A stretch of DNA of 13,490 nucleotides, from positions 1 through 13,490 of the forward strand of contig JBHELT010000043.1 in NCBI GenBank assembly GCA_046262935.1, given 5' to 3'. Source of the DNA: JBHELT01 sp046262935. Its GTDB lineage: Bacteria; Actinomycetota; CADDZG01; JAHWKV01. Both the position numbers and the translations under genes were made by a program. Under the pieces are notes generated by a model. That model had not been told where the DNA came from. It made no database searches and worked only from the letters and a program-made list of their open reading frames with translations. Positions within the stretch are counted from its first letter, which is position 1; every line of letters begins with the position of its first letter. Shown piece after piece: positions 1 through 7,734 of the stretch.

Positions 1-2562
1 ACCTCTTCTGGCGGCGCTGGACTCGATTTAGATCCCTCCGCGACGCAAGCAGCAAGCATCGAGGGACAGCCGACTCCCGCATTCATCGCAGTCAAGGGAC
101 TGAAAGACGGAACATTGCTAGTCGGTGGTTCGGGTGGAGCGGTCCTGCAAAAGACCACTAGCGGGTTCGATGCTGCAGCATCGCTGGATGACGGCGCAAC
201 GATCCTTGACCTCGACGGAGCAAGGGCCAGCAATGGCCAGCTGCACATCTTTGCATCCGTAAGCCGCGACCCGGCTAAGTTCCAAGGCACCAAGGTTGGG
301 GCTACCGAGTCGGTTCTGATGTTTTTCGATGGATCACGCTGGAAGGACATCCAACACGACGACAGGCAAACCACCACCCAGGCGCAGACACAAGATCAGA
401 ATGGCAACCACCCTGTGATCGATACAGGGGCTCGCGCTGACCCGATCTTCTCGGTAGCCATGGAACCAGGAGGAAATACCGGCTGGGGAGTTGGCGGCAC
501 AGCCACGCGGCTCTTGGACGAAGAGCACCATATCTCGGGCACACCAACCGGTTCGGTCTATCGCATCGACTTGGCAGGCGACGCTCAACCTCCATTCGAC
601 AAAGCAGATCCGGTTACGCCTGTTCCGGGAGCGTTCTCTTTTGCTTTCATCGCCGACACCGGTTGCGGGTTCGGCCCTTGCAGCGTTGGAGTGGGAAGCG
701 GCATGACCGCCGACGAGGTACTGCTTAAGGCCCGCGATGACATCAACCGATACGCGGCACTTCCAAGCGGGCCGAAGTTCGTGGTATTTGGCGGCAACCT
801 GCGCGCTGTTGGGATAGAGGAAGACCTTGCTTCATTCAAGGGATACATCCGCGGGTTTCATATCCCAGTGTTCTCCGCCATCGGCCAAAGCGATTTGTTG
901 TCTGTTTCGTCGGGCGCAGCAGGTCTTTTGCCTGACGTATCGAATCAGAACCTGAACAACGTTTTTGACCCATCGAGCGCGAAGGGTCAGGTGGTCGGAT
1001 CGAACAGGTTCTACGAGAAGGTGTTCTCGGATGAGACACCGCCATGGGGAACGACAGGCTCTGGCAACTCCCATCTGTGCGGCGGCGATTGCACAACGAT
1101 CTTCAAAGACTCTGGCAACATCGGCGTAAGTCCGACCATCGGAAAGGCTCGGACTCACTACGCCTTCGACTTCTCGCCCGCTGGCAAACCGCTGGCGCGC
1201 TTCGTTGTTCTGGACACCAGCGACAAGCAGTTCACCAAAGGCGCTGCACTCAATCAGAACCCGCAAGGCGAGGATCAGCCGAGTTGGTTCGCATCCATCA
1301 TGGCCAACGCGCTTGCACAGAGCCCACCCTTACCGGTCATCGTTGTTTCGAACGTTCCAACTCAGAACCCATCGCTGACAGTCAAACAGAGCCGAACTGG
1401 GATGATGACCGATGGTGCAACGCTCGAGTCGGCGGCGGCAGCAGCCTCGGCGATATTTAGCGGATCAGTTAGAACCAACTCCGTCTACTACGTACCAGAC
1501 GCACAGTCGCCCGTTCGGGTTCCATACTTCGTTCTCGGCAGCGGAGGCTCACCGATAGGTGGGAACTTCAACCCGGTACCAACCGACGGCCACTATCACG
1601 CTTGGCACCTGGTCAATGTAGACACCTCGGCGGTCAATATCTTGAATCCGAGAGCAGCCGTGAACGTCACCACCGTACCCGTTATCGAGTCGGTTGCTCT
1701 CAGTGCGCCGCAGGGCCTGAGTGTTCCTGGAGGAAACACGCTTGCCTTCGCGGCCATGGCCAGAGGCGTTGAAGGCGGCGGGCCTCCTGACCATCCAGAA
1801 CAATCTCAACGGATGTATCTCGACTTCCCGTGGGATGACCAGTGCAGCGGAGGCGATATCGGCCCCCACTACGGACAATGCGTCCAGATCGGGACCATGA
1901 CTCCCGACTACCACTTCATCAGCGAAGACGAGAGGTTTGCGGTATTCGTGAAGAAGGGCCCGGCCCCAGGTCTTCCTCTAGTTATCGATACGCCGCAGGG
2001 CAAGAGGCTGGTCAAAGACGACCAGAGCAGTTTGCTCTGCACATTGAAATACGGAACCGTTTTCGTGAGGATCGTTTCGGGCCTTCATCAGATGCGGATG
2101 CCCGTTTCGATCGGTCCTGGCACGGGACCATGCGTCGACTACCCGATCTTGAAGCCTCCCCCTGGGATCATCCAGAAGCTGCCTTTGATCGCAGTGCCGA
2201 TCCAGGCGCAGGTCCAGCAATCTGCTTTGCGTATCCCATTTCACCCGCCTTTGTTGCCCGACCCGCTCGTCGTTGTGCTTCCCCCCGCACCCGGTCCGAT
2301 AGCTGCGCCTGCCCCACCTGCGAGTGCCGCCGGGTCCCGCAAAGAAGAGGAAGAAGCGGAATTCGAACAGCAAGGCGAGGAAGAGACCTCTGCATCATTC
2401 ACCGCAATCCACCACCGCAGCAGGTATGCGGGCAGTACGGCACCTGTGATGCTGGCGGGTTTTGGGGCGGTCGTTTTGGGAATGTTGTCCGCAATGGTCC
2501 TATCTCAGTTCTTCCGCAAGCCCTCCTTCAGCCCGATATACGCTCGACAACGTAGCCCCTAA
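1..2562 (+). CDS. Large surface protein with degenerate metallophosphoesterase-like domain and C-terminal membrane anchor (5' partial)
   Basis: The frame is open from the first base, so the true start lies upstream; 853 residues are visible. Residues 1-200 contain glycine-rich segments such as GTLLVGGSGGAVLQ and GWGVGGTATRL that resemble beta-propeller blades. Residues about 214-540 follow the order of a calcineurin-like phosphoesterase: FAFIAD (D219), then FVVFGGN (N266), PVFSAIGQSD (S297), VIVVSN (N451) and GHYHAWH (H531, H533, H536). In active family members the matching motifs are usually DxH, GD, GNH and a later H, so most metal ligands look replaced and the domain may not be catalytic. 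After a proline-rich stretch (about 730-810 of the visible part) and an acidic patch KEEEEAEFEQQGEEE, a hydrophobic segment (VMLAGFGAVVLGMLSAMVL) and a short basic tail suggest C-terminal anchoring with the bulk outside. The fold assignment is by motif order only. The next gene follows after 52 bp. Confidence 0.6.
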   Translation, partial: TSSGGAGLDLDPSATQAASIEGQPTPAFIAVKGLKDGTLLVGGSGGAVLQKTTSGFDAAASLDDGATILDLDGARASNGQLHIFASVSRDPAKFQGTKVGATESVLMFFDGSRWKDIQHDDRQTTTQAQTQDQNGNHPVIDTGARADPIFSVAMEPGGNTGWGVGGTATRLLDEEHHISGTPTGSVYRIDLAGDAQPPFDKADPVTPVPGAFSFAFIADTGCGFGPCSVGVGSGMTADEVLLKARDDINRYAALPSGPKFVVFGGNLRAVGIEEDLASFKGYIRGFHIPVFSAIGQSDLLSVSSGAAGLLPDVSNQNLNNVFDPSSAKGQVVGSNRFYEKVFSDETPPWGTTGSGNSHLCGGDCTTIFKDSGNIGVSPTIGKARTHYAFDFSPAGKPLARFVVLDTSDKQFTKGAALNQNPQGEDQPSWFASIMANALAQSPPLPVIVVSNVPTQNPSLTVKQSRTGMMTDGATLESAAAAASAIFSGSVRTNSVYYVPDAQSPVRVPYFVLGSGGSPIGGNFNPVPTDGHYHAWHLVNVDTSAVNILNPRAAVNVTTVPVIESVALSAPQGLSVPGGNTLAFAAMARGVEGGGPPDHPEQSQRMYLDFPWDDQCSGGDIGPHYGQCVQIGTMTPDYHFISEDERFAVFVKKGPAPGLPLVIDTPQGKRLVKDDQSSLLCTLKYGTVFVRIVSGLHQMRMPVSIGPGTGPCVDYPILKPPPGIIQKLPLIAVPIQAQVQQSALRIPFHPPLLPDPLVVVLPPAPGPIAAPAPPASAAGSRKEEEEAEFEQQGEEETSASFTAIHHRSRYAGSTAPVMLAGFGAVVLGMLSAMVLSQFFRKPSFSPIYARQRSP

Positions 2563-2614
2563 TCGCGATCACAAGCAGGAATTTGCCGACCCAACGTCGA
2601 ATCATTCAGTACAC

Positions 2615-3811
2615 ATGACCAAGTACAGCGAAAAGACGCGCCTGTTGGCGATGGCCGTCGTCCTTGCTTTGATGATGACCATCCCGGTTGCCGGCACCGC
2701 ATCGGTTCCCGGCGATCCTTGTCAAGGCCCTCAGGGGATCGGCGGTATGGGATCGCGCGCTCAACTGCCAGTGCAATTGAATCTTTTCATCCCGTCCTAC
2801 TACCAAACATGCCCGGCGGCCTCGGGAAGCGTTTCTTACCAAGCCGCCAGCGATTCGGCGGCGGCGACCGCCATCCAGCAACACAGCCAGGGTTCGGACC
2901 CCGACAACTTCCCCTGGGTCTCGTATTCCAGCGATCTGCCGTTGTCGATCGACGAGTACTCGTACTCGTTCGTGGATGTTTCGCATGTGATAAGCAAACC
3001 CGCACCCGATTCGAACATCAACCACCTACCGGTGATGCTCAACGGGTTCGCGATCGGATACAACTTGAGCGGCTGCAGCACTTCGCCAGTACAGCTGACC
3101 AGTCAGGACCTTGCAACGATCTACAGCGGCTCGATAACGCGCTGGAGTCAATTGGTGGACAACCCACAATTGGCCACGTGTCCATTGTCGATCCGAGTCT
3201 CAGCCCGATTGGATGAAGCCGCGTCGAGCGTGGTCCTCAAAGACTTCATGTCGACCTCGCTTCCAACATTCGACATCTACAAGCAGAAGAAACTAAATAC
3301 CGTATGGCCGACCACAGTGACGATCGGATGCCTCGGAACCGGAGAGGCAGGCATGGGCTCATGCTTGCTGACACCGGGAACCATCGGGTACCTCGAATAC
3401 CGCGAGGCTAAATCGCGCAATATACCAACCGCAAAGGTCGTCAATTCCAGCAACGTTGCGTTCTCTCCCGCATCGAGCAGTTCACTCGGGTGGCCGGACA
3501 ACTGCGAACTGGCTGCCAGTGCGGCTACACCTCCGTTTTCAACGAGCGACCCTTCATGGATCACGTACACACTGACTACGGCCCGCGATGGTTACCCGCT
3601 ATGCGCCTACTCATACCAGTTGGTATTCACCGACCTTTCACGCAGCTACGGAAATGCCATGACCAGCGGCCGTGCACGCAATCTCGCGGACTACTTGCAC
3701 TCCGAGTTGACCGACCAGGTTCAGGCATCTCTTCCTCAATACGGTTACGCATACGTTCCGGTTTCGGTGCGAGACACGGTTAGAGCGGGGATCGACGGGC
3801 TTAACCTGTAA
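2615..3811 (+). CDS. Secreted PstS-like periplasmic-binding-protein-fold protein
   Basis: This 398-residue protein starts with a clear signal peptide (about residues 1-30, basic head then LLAMAVVLALMMTIPVAGTASV). The rest follows the PstS family pattern: VMLNGFAIGYN, LTSQDLATIYSGSITRWSQL, then SIRVSARLDEAASS, and late on GTIGYLEYREA followed by AKVVN. In genuine phosphate-binding PstS the third motif normally reads close to R-x-D-x-SGTT; here it is RLDEAASS (residues 198-205), so the ligand may not be phosphate. There is no lipobox cysteine at the signal cleavage region, and no pstC, pstA or pstB nearby, so it is unlikely to be a normal transporter component. The ATG at 2615 was chosen because it places the signal peptide at the N-terminus. 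An in-frame extension back to 2462 would overlap the previous gene by 100 bp and bury the signal. The Shine-Dalgarno sequence is poor. Confidence 0.75.
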   Translation: MTKYSEKTRLLAMAVVLALMMTIPVAGTASVPGDPCQGPQGIGGMGSRAQLPVQLNLFIPSYYQTCPAASGSVSYQAASDSAAATAIQQHSQGSDPDNFPWVSYSSDLPLSIDEYSYSFVDVSHVISKPAPDSNINHLPVMLNGFAIGYNLSGCSTSPVQLTSQDLATIYSGSITRWSQLVDNPQLATCPLSIRVSARLDEAASSVVLKDFMSTSLPTFDIYKQKKLNTVWPTTVTIGCLGTGEAGMGSCLLTPGTIGYLEYREAKSRNIPTAKVVNSSNVAFSPASSSSLGWPDNCELAASAATPPFSTSDPSWITYTLTTARDGYPLCAYSYQLVFTDLSRSYGNAMTSGRARNLADYLHSELTDQVQASLPQYGYAYVPVSVRDTVRAGIDGLNL

Positions 3812-3830
3812 AGTTCAGGGCCAAAACCGC

Positions 3831-3836
3831 TAGGCT
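3831..3836 (+). promoter_or_regulatory. Candidate -10 element for a near-leaderless kinase transcript
   Basis: TAGGCT fits the actinobacterial -10 pattern TANNNT and ends 9 bp before the GTG start at 3846. A transcript would begin about 3 bases before the start codon. No Shine-Dalgarno sequence is present upstream of this GTG, which fits leaderless or nearly leaderless expression. No convincing -35 box was found. Confidence 0.35.
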
Positions 3837-3845
3837 TTCGCGCTA

Positions 3846-5456
3846 GTGAGTAAACGCAAGTGGGTCTTATATATCGCCGCTTCGGTCATCGTCGCCGGCG
3901 CCATTACCTACCTTTCGTTCTTAGCTGCCCGGTCTTCGTCATCTTCGCAGCGCGCAAGATCGTTGTCGGCTCGAAGAGACATCGTGCAGGCTCAAGCGGA
4001 CAGTATGGGTAACTGGTTTCGCTCCGCCAATCTTGACCTTCAACTCTGTGCCCGGTCGTTGGAGCCGTGGGCAGGCAATGGACAACAGACCGCCGCCGCG
4101 AGAGCCGTTTTGGACAGAGCCATCGCGACGTCACAACAGGCCGATGACCTGTTGTACGTCGTGGATCGGCATCATATTGTGGTGGCCGCTTCGAGTGGGG
4201 GCCCGGCTCTGGTGGGCTCTTCTCGAAACGGCGATCACATCGAAAGGGCTTTGTCGGGGTCAGGCGGGTTCTCGGGGATCCTCACCGATCCAACGGAGCA
4301 CACGAAAGTTGTCGCATTCACGATCGCCCTTCACGACGCGTCCGGCAAAGTAACCGGAGCATTGATCGGAACGACCAAAGCGCAAGACGGCTCGCTTAGT
4401 AGGGCATTCGATGACATAAGCAACCCCAAGAACACCGATGTCTCGTTAGTGGATCACACCGGCCAGGCAATAGGGGTCAATAAGCGACCGGCAGCAGCCT
4501 CGGATCAGGTGAGGCACGCGGTTGAACTTTCAAAACTGTCAAAGGTCGCAGTAGCCCAATACAAAGGTGACGGCAAGGTATCGATCGTCGCCGCCTTCGC
4601 GTCACTGAACGACGGATGGGTGATCGTCGATGTCGAGCCTGCAGCGATCTTCTTCAAAGATGAAGAGCGGCCCGCAGCGGTGTCGGCTCTGGTCGTAGCC
4701 CTGACACTTGCGATCGCTATGATCGCCATCTGGCTCACATTCGCCCTATACGTCAAGGCTAGCCGCCGGGCTGACGCCGCCAAACGCACATTGCTGGCAC
4801 TCGCGGGGCACGAACTTCGCACGCCTGTCGCAGTGGTACGGGGCTACAGCCAAACTCTGGTACGCAACTGGGAAAGGGTCCCAGACGAGCAGAGGCGCAC
4901 CATGGTCACAACCCTTTACCGGCATTCCCGCAGCCTTGAGCACCTGATCGAACGGTTGCTAACGGGCGCTCAACTGGACGCTGGCCTCGCTTCGGCCGTA
5001 ACGATCCGAGAAACCGACATCGCCGCTTCGCTCGTGGAGATCGTTGCCCAGGCCCAGGCCCTGGCCCCGATCCATACCATCAGCCTGTCCGCCGATGGCC
5101 CGCTGACAGCGGAAGTCGATGCAAAGACTTTCGATCTGGCGATATCTCACCTGATCGAAAACGCCATGAAGTTCTCCCCCGATGGCGGTGACGTTTGCGT
5201 GAGCGCGGCCAAGCGCGGTGGGCGGATCGAGATAATCATCGAGGACGAGGGCGTTGGGCTACCAGCCGACATATCGGGCATATTCGATCGGTTCAGTCAG
5301 TCTGAAGCAGTCGATACGCGTATATATGAGGAGGGCGGACTGGGCCTTGGCCTGTTCATAACCAAGACCCACATCACGCGCATGGGTGGTTCGATCAAGG
5401 CCGAGCGACGGCAACCCAAGGGCGCGCGCTTCGTGGTCACCCTCAAAGGTGCTTGA
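3846..5456 (+). CDS. Orphan sensor histidine kinase with CACHE-like extracellular domain
   Basis: This is a 536-residue membrane kinase. Membrane segments lie at about residues 8-28 and 277-303. The roughly 250 residues between them form the extracellular sensor; its pattern (MGNWFRSANLDLQLCARSL, then DDLLYVVDRHHIVVAAS and VTGALIGTT) resembles CACHE domains that bind small ligands. There is no obvious HAMP domain. The kinase core begins with the H-box LALAGHELRTPV, where H322 is the expected phosphorylation site, and continues with the N-box LIENAMKFSPDGG (N439), the G1 box DEGVG (467-471), an F-box region IFDRFSQSE and the G2 box GGLGLG (497-502). All catalytic motifs look intact. No response regulator gene is in the window, so the partner is unknown. 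It starts 34 bp after the PstS-like gene with a GTG and no Shine-Dalgarno sequence. Its place inside an envelope locus suggests, by inference only, that it senses an envelope or external signal and controls its neighbours. Confidence 0.9.
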   Translation: MSKRKWVLYIAASVIVAGAITYLSFLAARSSSSSQRARSLSARRDIVQAQADSMGNWFRSANLDLQLCARSLEPWAGNGQQTAAARAVLDRAIATSQQADDLLYVVDRHHIVVAASSGGPALVGSSRNGDHIERALSGSGGFSGILTDPTEHTKVVAFTIALHDASGKVTGALIGTTKAQDGSLSRAFDDISNPKNTDVSLVDHTGQAIGVNKRPAAASDQVRHAVELSKLSKVAVAQYKGDGKVSIVAAFASLNDGWVIVDVEPAAIFFKDEERPAAVSALVVALTLAIAMIAIWLTFALYVKASRRADAAKRTLLALAGHELRTPVAVVRGYSQTLVRNWERVPDEQRRTMVTTLYRHSRSLEHLIERLLTGAQLDAGLASAVTIRETDIAASLVEIVAQAQALAPIHTISLSADGPLTAEVDAKTFDLAISHLIENAMKFSPDGGDVCVSAAKRGGRIEIIIEDEGVGLPADISGIFDRFSQSEAVDTRIYEEGGLGLGLFITKTHITRMGGSIKAERRQPKGARFVVTLKGA

Positions 5457-5473
5457 TGCCTCCCCCGTTAGGA

Positions 5474-5487
5474 CTAGTTACTAGTTA
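5474..5487 (+). repeat. Perfect tandem 7-bp repeat upstream of the WxL-like gene
   Basis: CTAGTTA occurs twice in direct tandem in the 130-bp gap between the kinase stop and the WxL-like gene. Short direct repeats are a common form of OmpR-family response regulator site, so this could be an operator. An inner inverted repeat (ACTA...TAGT) followed by CCTCCTTTT could instead contribute to a weak terminator for the kinase gene. Neither role is shown by the sequence alone. Confidence 0.3.
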
Positions 5488-5518
5488 GCCTCCTTTTAGT
5501 CACAAGGTGCCATGCGGA

Positions 5519-5547
5519 TGGACGCTATGGGTGACGATTAATAACTT
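5519..5547 (+). promoter_or_regulatory. Candidate promoter for the WxL-like/DUF916 pair
   Basis: TGGACG (5519-5524, four matches to TTGACA) and TAACTT (5542-5547, TANNNT) are separated by 17 bp. A start near 5554 would give a leader of about 33 bases that contains the strong ribosome binding site at 5574-5579. The match is moderate. Confidence 0.3.
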
Positions 5548-5573
5548 TGCGTGCATCACGGGCAAAGATAATC

Positions 5574-5579
5574 AGGAGG
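5574..5579 (+). promoter_or_regulatory. Strong Shine-Dalgarno site
   Basis: AGGAGG lies 7 bp before the ATG at 5587 and fixes that start. It is the best ribosome binding site in the window and contrasts with the SD-less genes on either side, which suggests high translation of the small secreted protein. Confidence 0.75.
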
Positions 5580-5586
5580 CAACAAG

Positions 5587-6177
5587 ATGAGAAACAGCAG
5601 AGCAGGTCTTCTTCTCACAGTCGTGGTCGTGGGGTGTCTGTTGGCAACTCCCTTCGCTGCATCGGCAGTAACTACTTCAGCGACAGACGTTGGGGTAACG
5701 GCCGGCGTTCTTGCCGCTGGGGTGTCGAGCAGGGCGATCGTTGGGACACCAACCGTCACGCCGCTGGCCCTTCCTGCTAACGCCACCAACACCACGCTAA
5801 CGGGAACGATGGCCGTCACCGTTGCAGAGATCGCGATGACCGGTTCTGCTTCTTGGTCAGTCACCGCTCAGCTGAAGAACGACTTCACCGGACCGAGCGG
5901 CGCCACGATAGCCTCGAGCGCACTTCACCTGGCTCCATCCTCACCGACGGTCGTGGGGCTCGCCAGCGGTGTCAGTGCCGCTGCGGGATCCGCGGGTGCC
6001 CTGACCAAAGCCAGCAGCGGCGGCACTGCCGTCACTCTGTTCAGTGTCTCCGGTGAGAGCACGGCCGGGCTATACGATGGAACCTATACCGGTAACGGGG
6101 CCCTGACCCTCACGGTCCCCAACGGTTCGACAGCGGGCACATACACGTCAACCATGACGGTGACGCTGACATACTGA
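5587..6177 (+). CDS. Small secreted WxL-like cell-surface protein
   Basis: This 196-residue protein has a signal peptide (residues 1-27, LLLTVVVVGCLLATPFAASA). The mature part is almost entirely Ser, Thr, Gly, Ala and Val and looks all-beta. Its ending, GTYTSTMTVTLTY, and an internal SASWSVTAQL (W90) resemble the two conserved regions of WxL domains, which bind peptidoglycan non-covalently in Firmicutes. The signature is divergent: the first motif is W-S-V and the second lacks its tryptophan. The assignment gains most from context, because the next gene encodes a DUF916-type protein, the usual partner of WxL proteins. The start is fixed by AGGAGG 7 bp upstream. It could alternatively be a pilin-like or generic beta-sandwich surface protein. 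Confidence 0.6.
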   Translation: MRNSRAGLLLTVVVVGCLLATPFAASAVTTSATDVGVTAGVLAAGVSSRAIVGTPTVTPLALPANATNTTLTGTMAVTVAEIAMTGSASWSVTAQLKNDFTGPSGATIASSALHLAPSSPTVVGLASGVSAAAGSAGALTKASSGGTAVTLFSVSGESTAGLYDGTYTGNGALTLTVPNGSTAGTYTSTMTVTLTY

Positions 6178-6183
6178 TCGCTG

Positions 6184-7695
6184 ATGAACCGAACTCAAAG
6201 ATCTAATTGCATCGCCGCCCTCGTGGCGGCGATGCTTTGTTTTCCTCTTACCTTCGCGTTCGCCGTCAGCAGCACCGATAGTCCTTCGGCCAGCATCCTG
6301 CCGGCCAGTAGCCATCGGACCGATCCGAACGGCGGTCAGTGGTTCGTCATGGCGTTAGGGCCTGGCGAGGAGGGCCGAAGCGAAGCGATCATCACGAATC
6401 CCGGCGACGATCCCCTTCACGTCAAACTTTATCTGCGTGACCTTCATTTCAATGCCGACGGCGACGCAACAGTCAACGACTTACAGCAATCCGATGTCGG
6501 GTCTTGGGGACGCTTCGCTAACGGCGAAGCCGACATACCGCCGCGTTCTTCGATCAATGAGTCATTCATCGTTGATGTACCTTCCAACGCCGACCCGGGT
6601 GACCACATCGGAGCTGTTGTCGCAGAGTCTCAACCGCAACGACGACAACTGACCGCTAATGGCAATCTCGACGTGATAAAACGCGTCGCAGTCAGGCTTT
6701 ACGTAACATTGCCTGGCGATGCCATCAGATCTTTCGAGATCGACAAGTTCCAAACAGCGAGCGATTCACCCTGGTTCATTTCTCGATTGACCACGACCAC
6801 CAAACTCATCAACACAGGGCGAGTGAGGCTTCATCCAAAAGTGCGTGTGTCAGGGACGCCTGCCCAGGGTCCCGACCTATTACTTTCCAAGTCAAGTGAA
6901 AAGTACATCAACGATGTCCATGTCCCATGGTATGGCGGCCCAGTCGCGATGCAAGTATTGGCAACCGCCGATGGGGGGCTGATCCGCAAGGTAGATAAGA
7001 CGGTTTTCATCTTTCAGTGGCTCGTGATCGTTGGCCTGCTAGCCTCCATCGCAGTCGGAGTCGTAGCCCGGCGTTGGTGGCGCCGGCGGGTTGGCAGGAT
7101 GGCCGCCCTTCAATCGGATATCAGACGTCTCGAAACACTGATCTCGCACCAGCAGCCTGGCATCGTTGACGCCACAGTCGATCCTTTAGACGAGGAAACA
7201 CACGCGATCTTGGGGGCTCTCAAGAGGGCGAGAAGGAGCGGCTCGAAGGACTCGGCTGAACGCCTTGTACTTGCTCTTCACGAACTTACCCATCAGGCAT
7301 TGGACGAGATCATGGAATCCCTTCAGTCCCCAACGGACGAGCGGCGAGGGGACCTGATCAAGGCGGCCAGCGAGTACGGCCCGATCGCTCTGGCGAGCAA
7401 GTTCCAAGCGCGACTTCCCCATGACGTAGCTGAGGAACTGATCGCGGCCAGCGCCATGTCTGCAAAACCCGACGCGCAGGTTGAGACCAAGAGGGTGCGA
7501 ACAGCTTCGGCTTCTACGGGACCGCCTAAACCTAAGGCGAAGCCAGCCCGCAACTCGGATACCACCTTGCCTCCGGCAAGGGCCAAACGAAAGACATCTG
7601 CCCCGGTCCACGCACGCCAAACCCAACAGGACGGCACGAAAAGGCCGCGAAACTCAGGACCCAAGAACGAAAAACCGCCACCCAAGAAGAAGTAG
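6184..7695 (+). CDS. DUF916-type WxL-interacting membrane protein with long basic tail
   Basis: This 503-residue protein has a signal peptide (about 1-28). Residues about 45-160 match the pattern of DUF916, the WxL-protein peptidoglycan-binding domain: WFVMALGPGEEGRSEAIITNPGDDPLHVKL written as two pieces, WFVMALGPGEEGRSEAI and ITNPGDDPLHVKLYLRD, then SIN-SFIVDVPSNADPGDHIGAVV. A second beta-rich region (about 165-270) includes RLYVTLPG and TKLINTGRVRLHPKVRVSG, like the partner-binding half of such proteins. A membrane segment at about 277-295 is followed by RRWWRRR and about 200 cytoplasmic residues, partly helical, ending in a Lys/Pro-rich tail (432-503, ending PPPKKK). Known Firmicute members as I recall them have only a short tail, so this extension is unusual. 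It begins 6 bp after the WxL-like gene with no Shine-Dalgarno site, so translation is probably coupled. Likely role: anchor or scaffold for the WxL-like protein. Confidence 0.75.
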   Translation: MNRTQRSNCIAALVAAMLCFPLTFAFAVSSTDSPSASILPASSHRTDPNGGQWFVMALGPGEEGRSEAIITNPGDDPLHVKLYLRDLHFNADGDATVNDLQQSDVGSWGRFANGEADIPPRSSINESFIVDVPSNADPGDHIGAVVAESQPQRRQLTANGNLDVIKRVAVRLYVTLPGDAIRSFEIDKFQTASDSPWFISRLTTTTKLINTGRVRLHPKVRVSGTPAQGPDLLLSKSSEKYINDVHVPWYGGPVAMQVLATADGGLIRKVDKTVFIFQWLVIVGLLASIAVGVVARRWWRRRVGRMAALQSDIRRLETLISHQQPGIVDATVDPLDEETHAILGALKRARRSGSKDSAERLVLALHELTHQALDEIMESLQSPTDERRGDLIKAASEYGPIALASKFQARLPHDVAEELIAASAMSAKPDAQVETKRVRTASASTGPPKPKAKPARNSDTTLPPARAKRKTSAPVHARQTQQDGTKRPRNSGPKNEKPPPKKK

Positions 7696-7722
7696 CCCGG
7701 GCGTCCGTAGTGACCCGGAAGC

Positions 7723-7728
7723 CATAAT
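7723..7728 (+). promoter_or_regulatory. -10 element for a leaderless transcript
   Basis: CATAAT matches TATAAT at five of six positions and ends exactly 6 bp before the GTG at 7735, so the expected transcription start is the first base of that start codon. No Shine-Dalgarno sequence precedes the GTG. Together these support leaderless expression of the downstream gene. The -35 region is not convincing. Confidence 0.55.
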
Positions 7729-7734
7729 GACTAG

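Noticed and set aside
2462..2614. Upstream start for the PstS-like protein
   Set aside because: It would overlap the previous gene by 100 bp and put 51 residues in front of an evident signal peptide that begins at the ATG at 2615.
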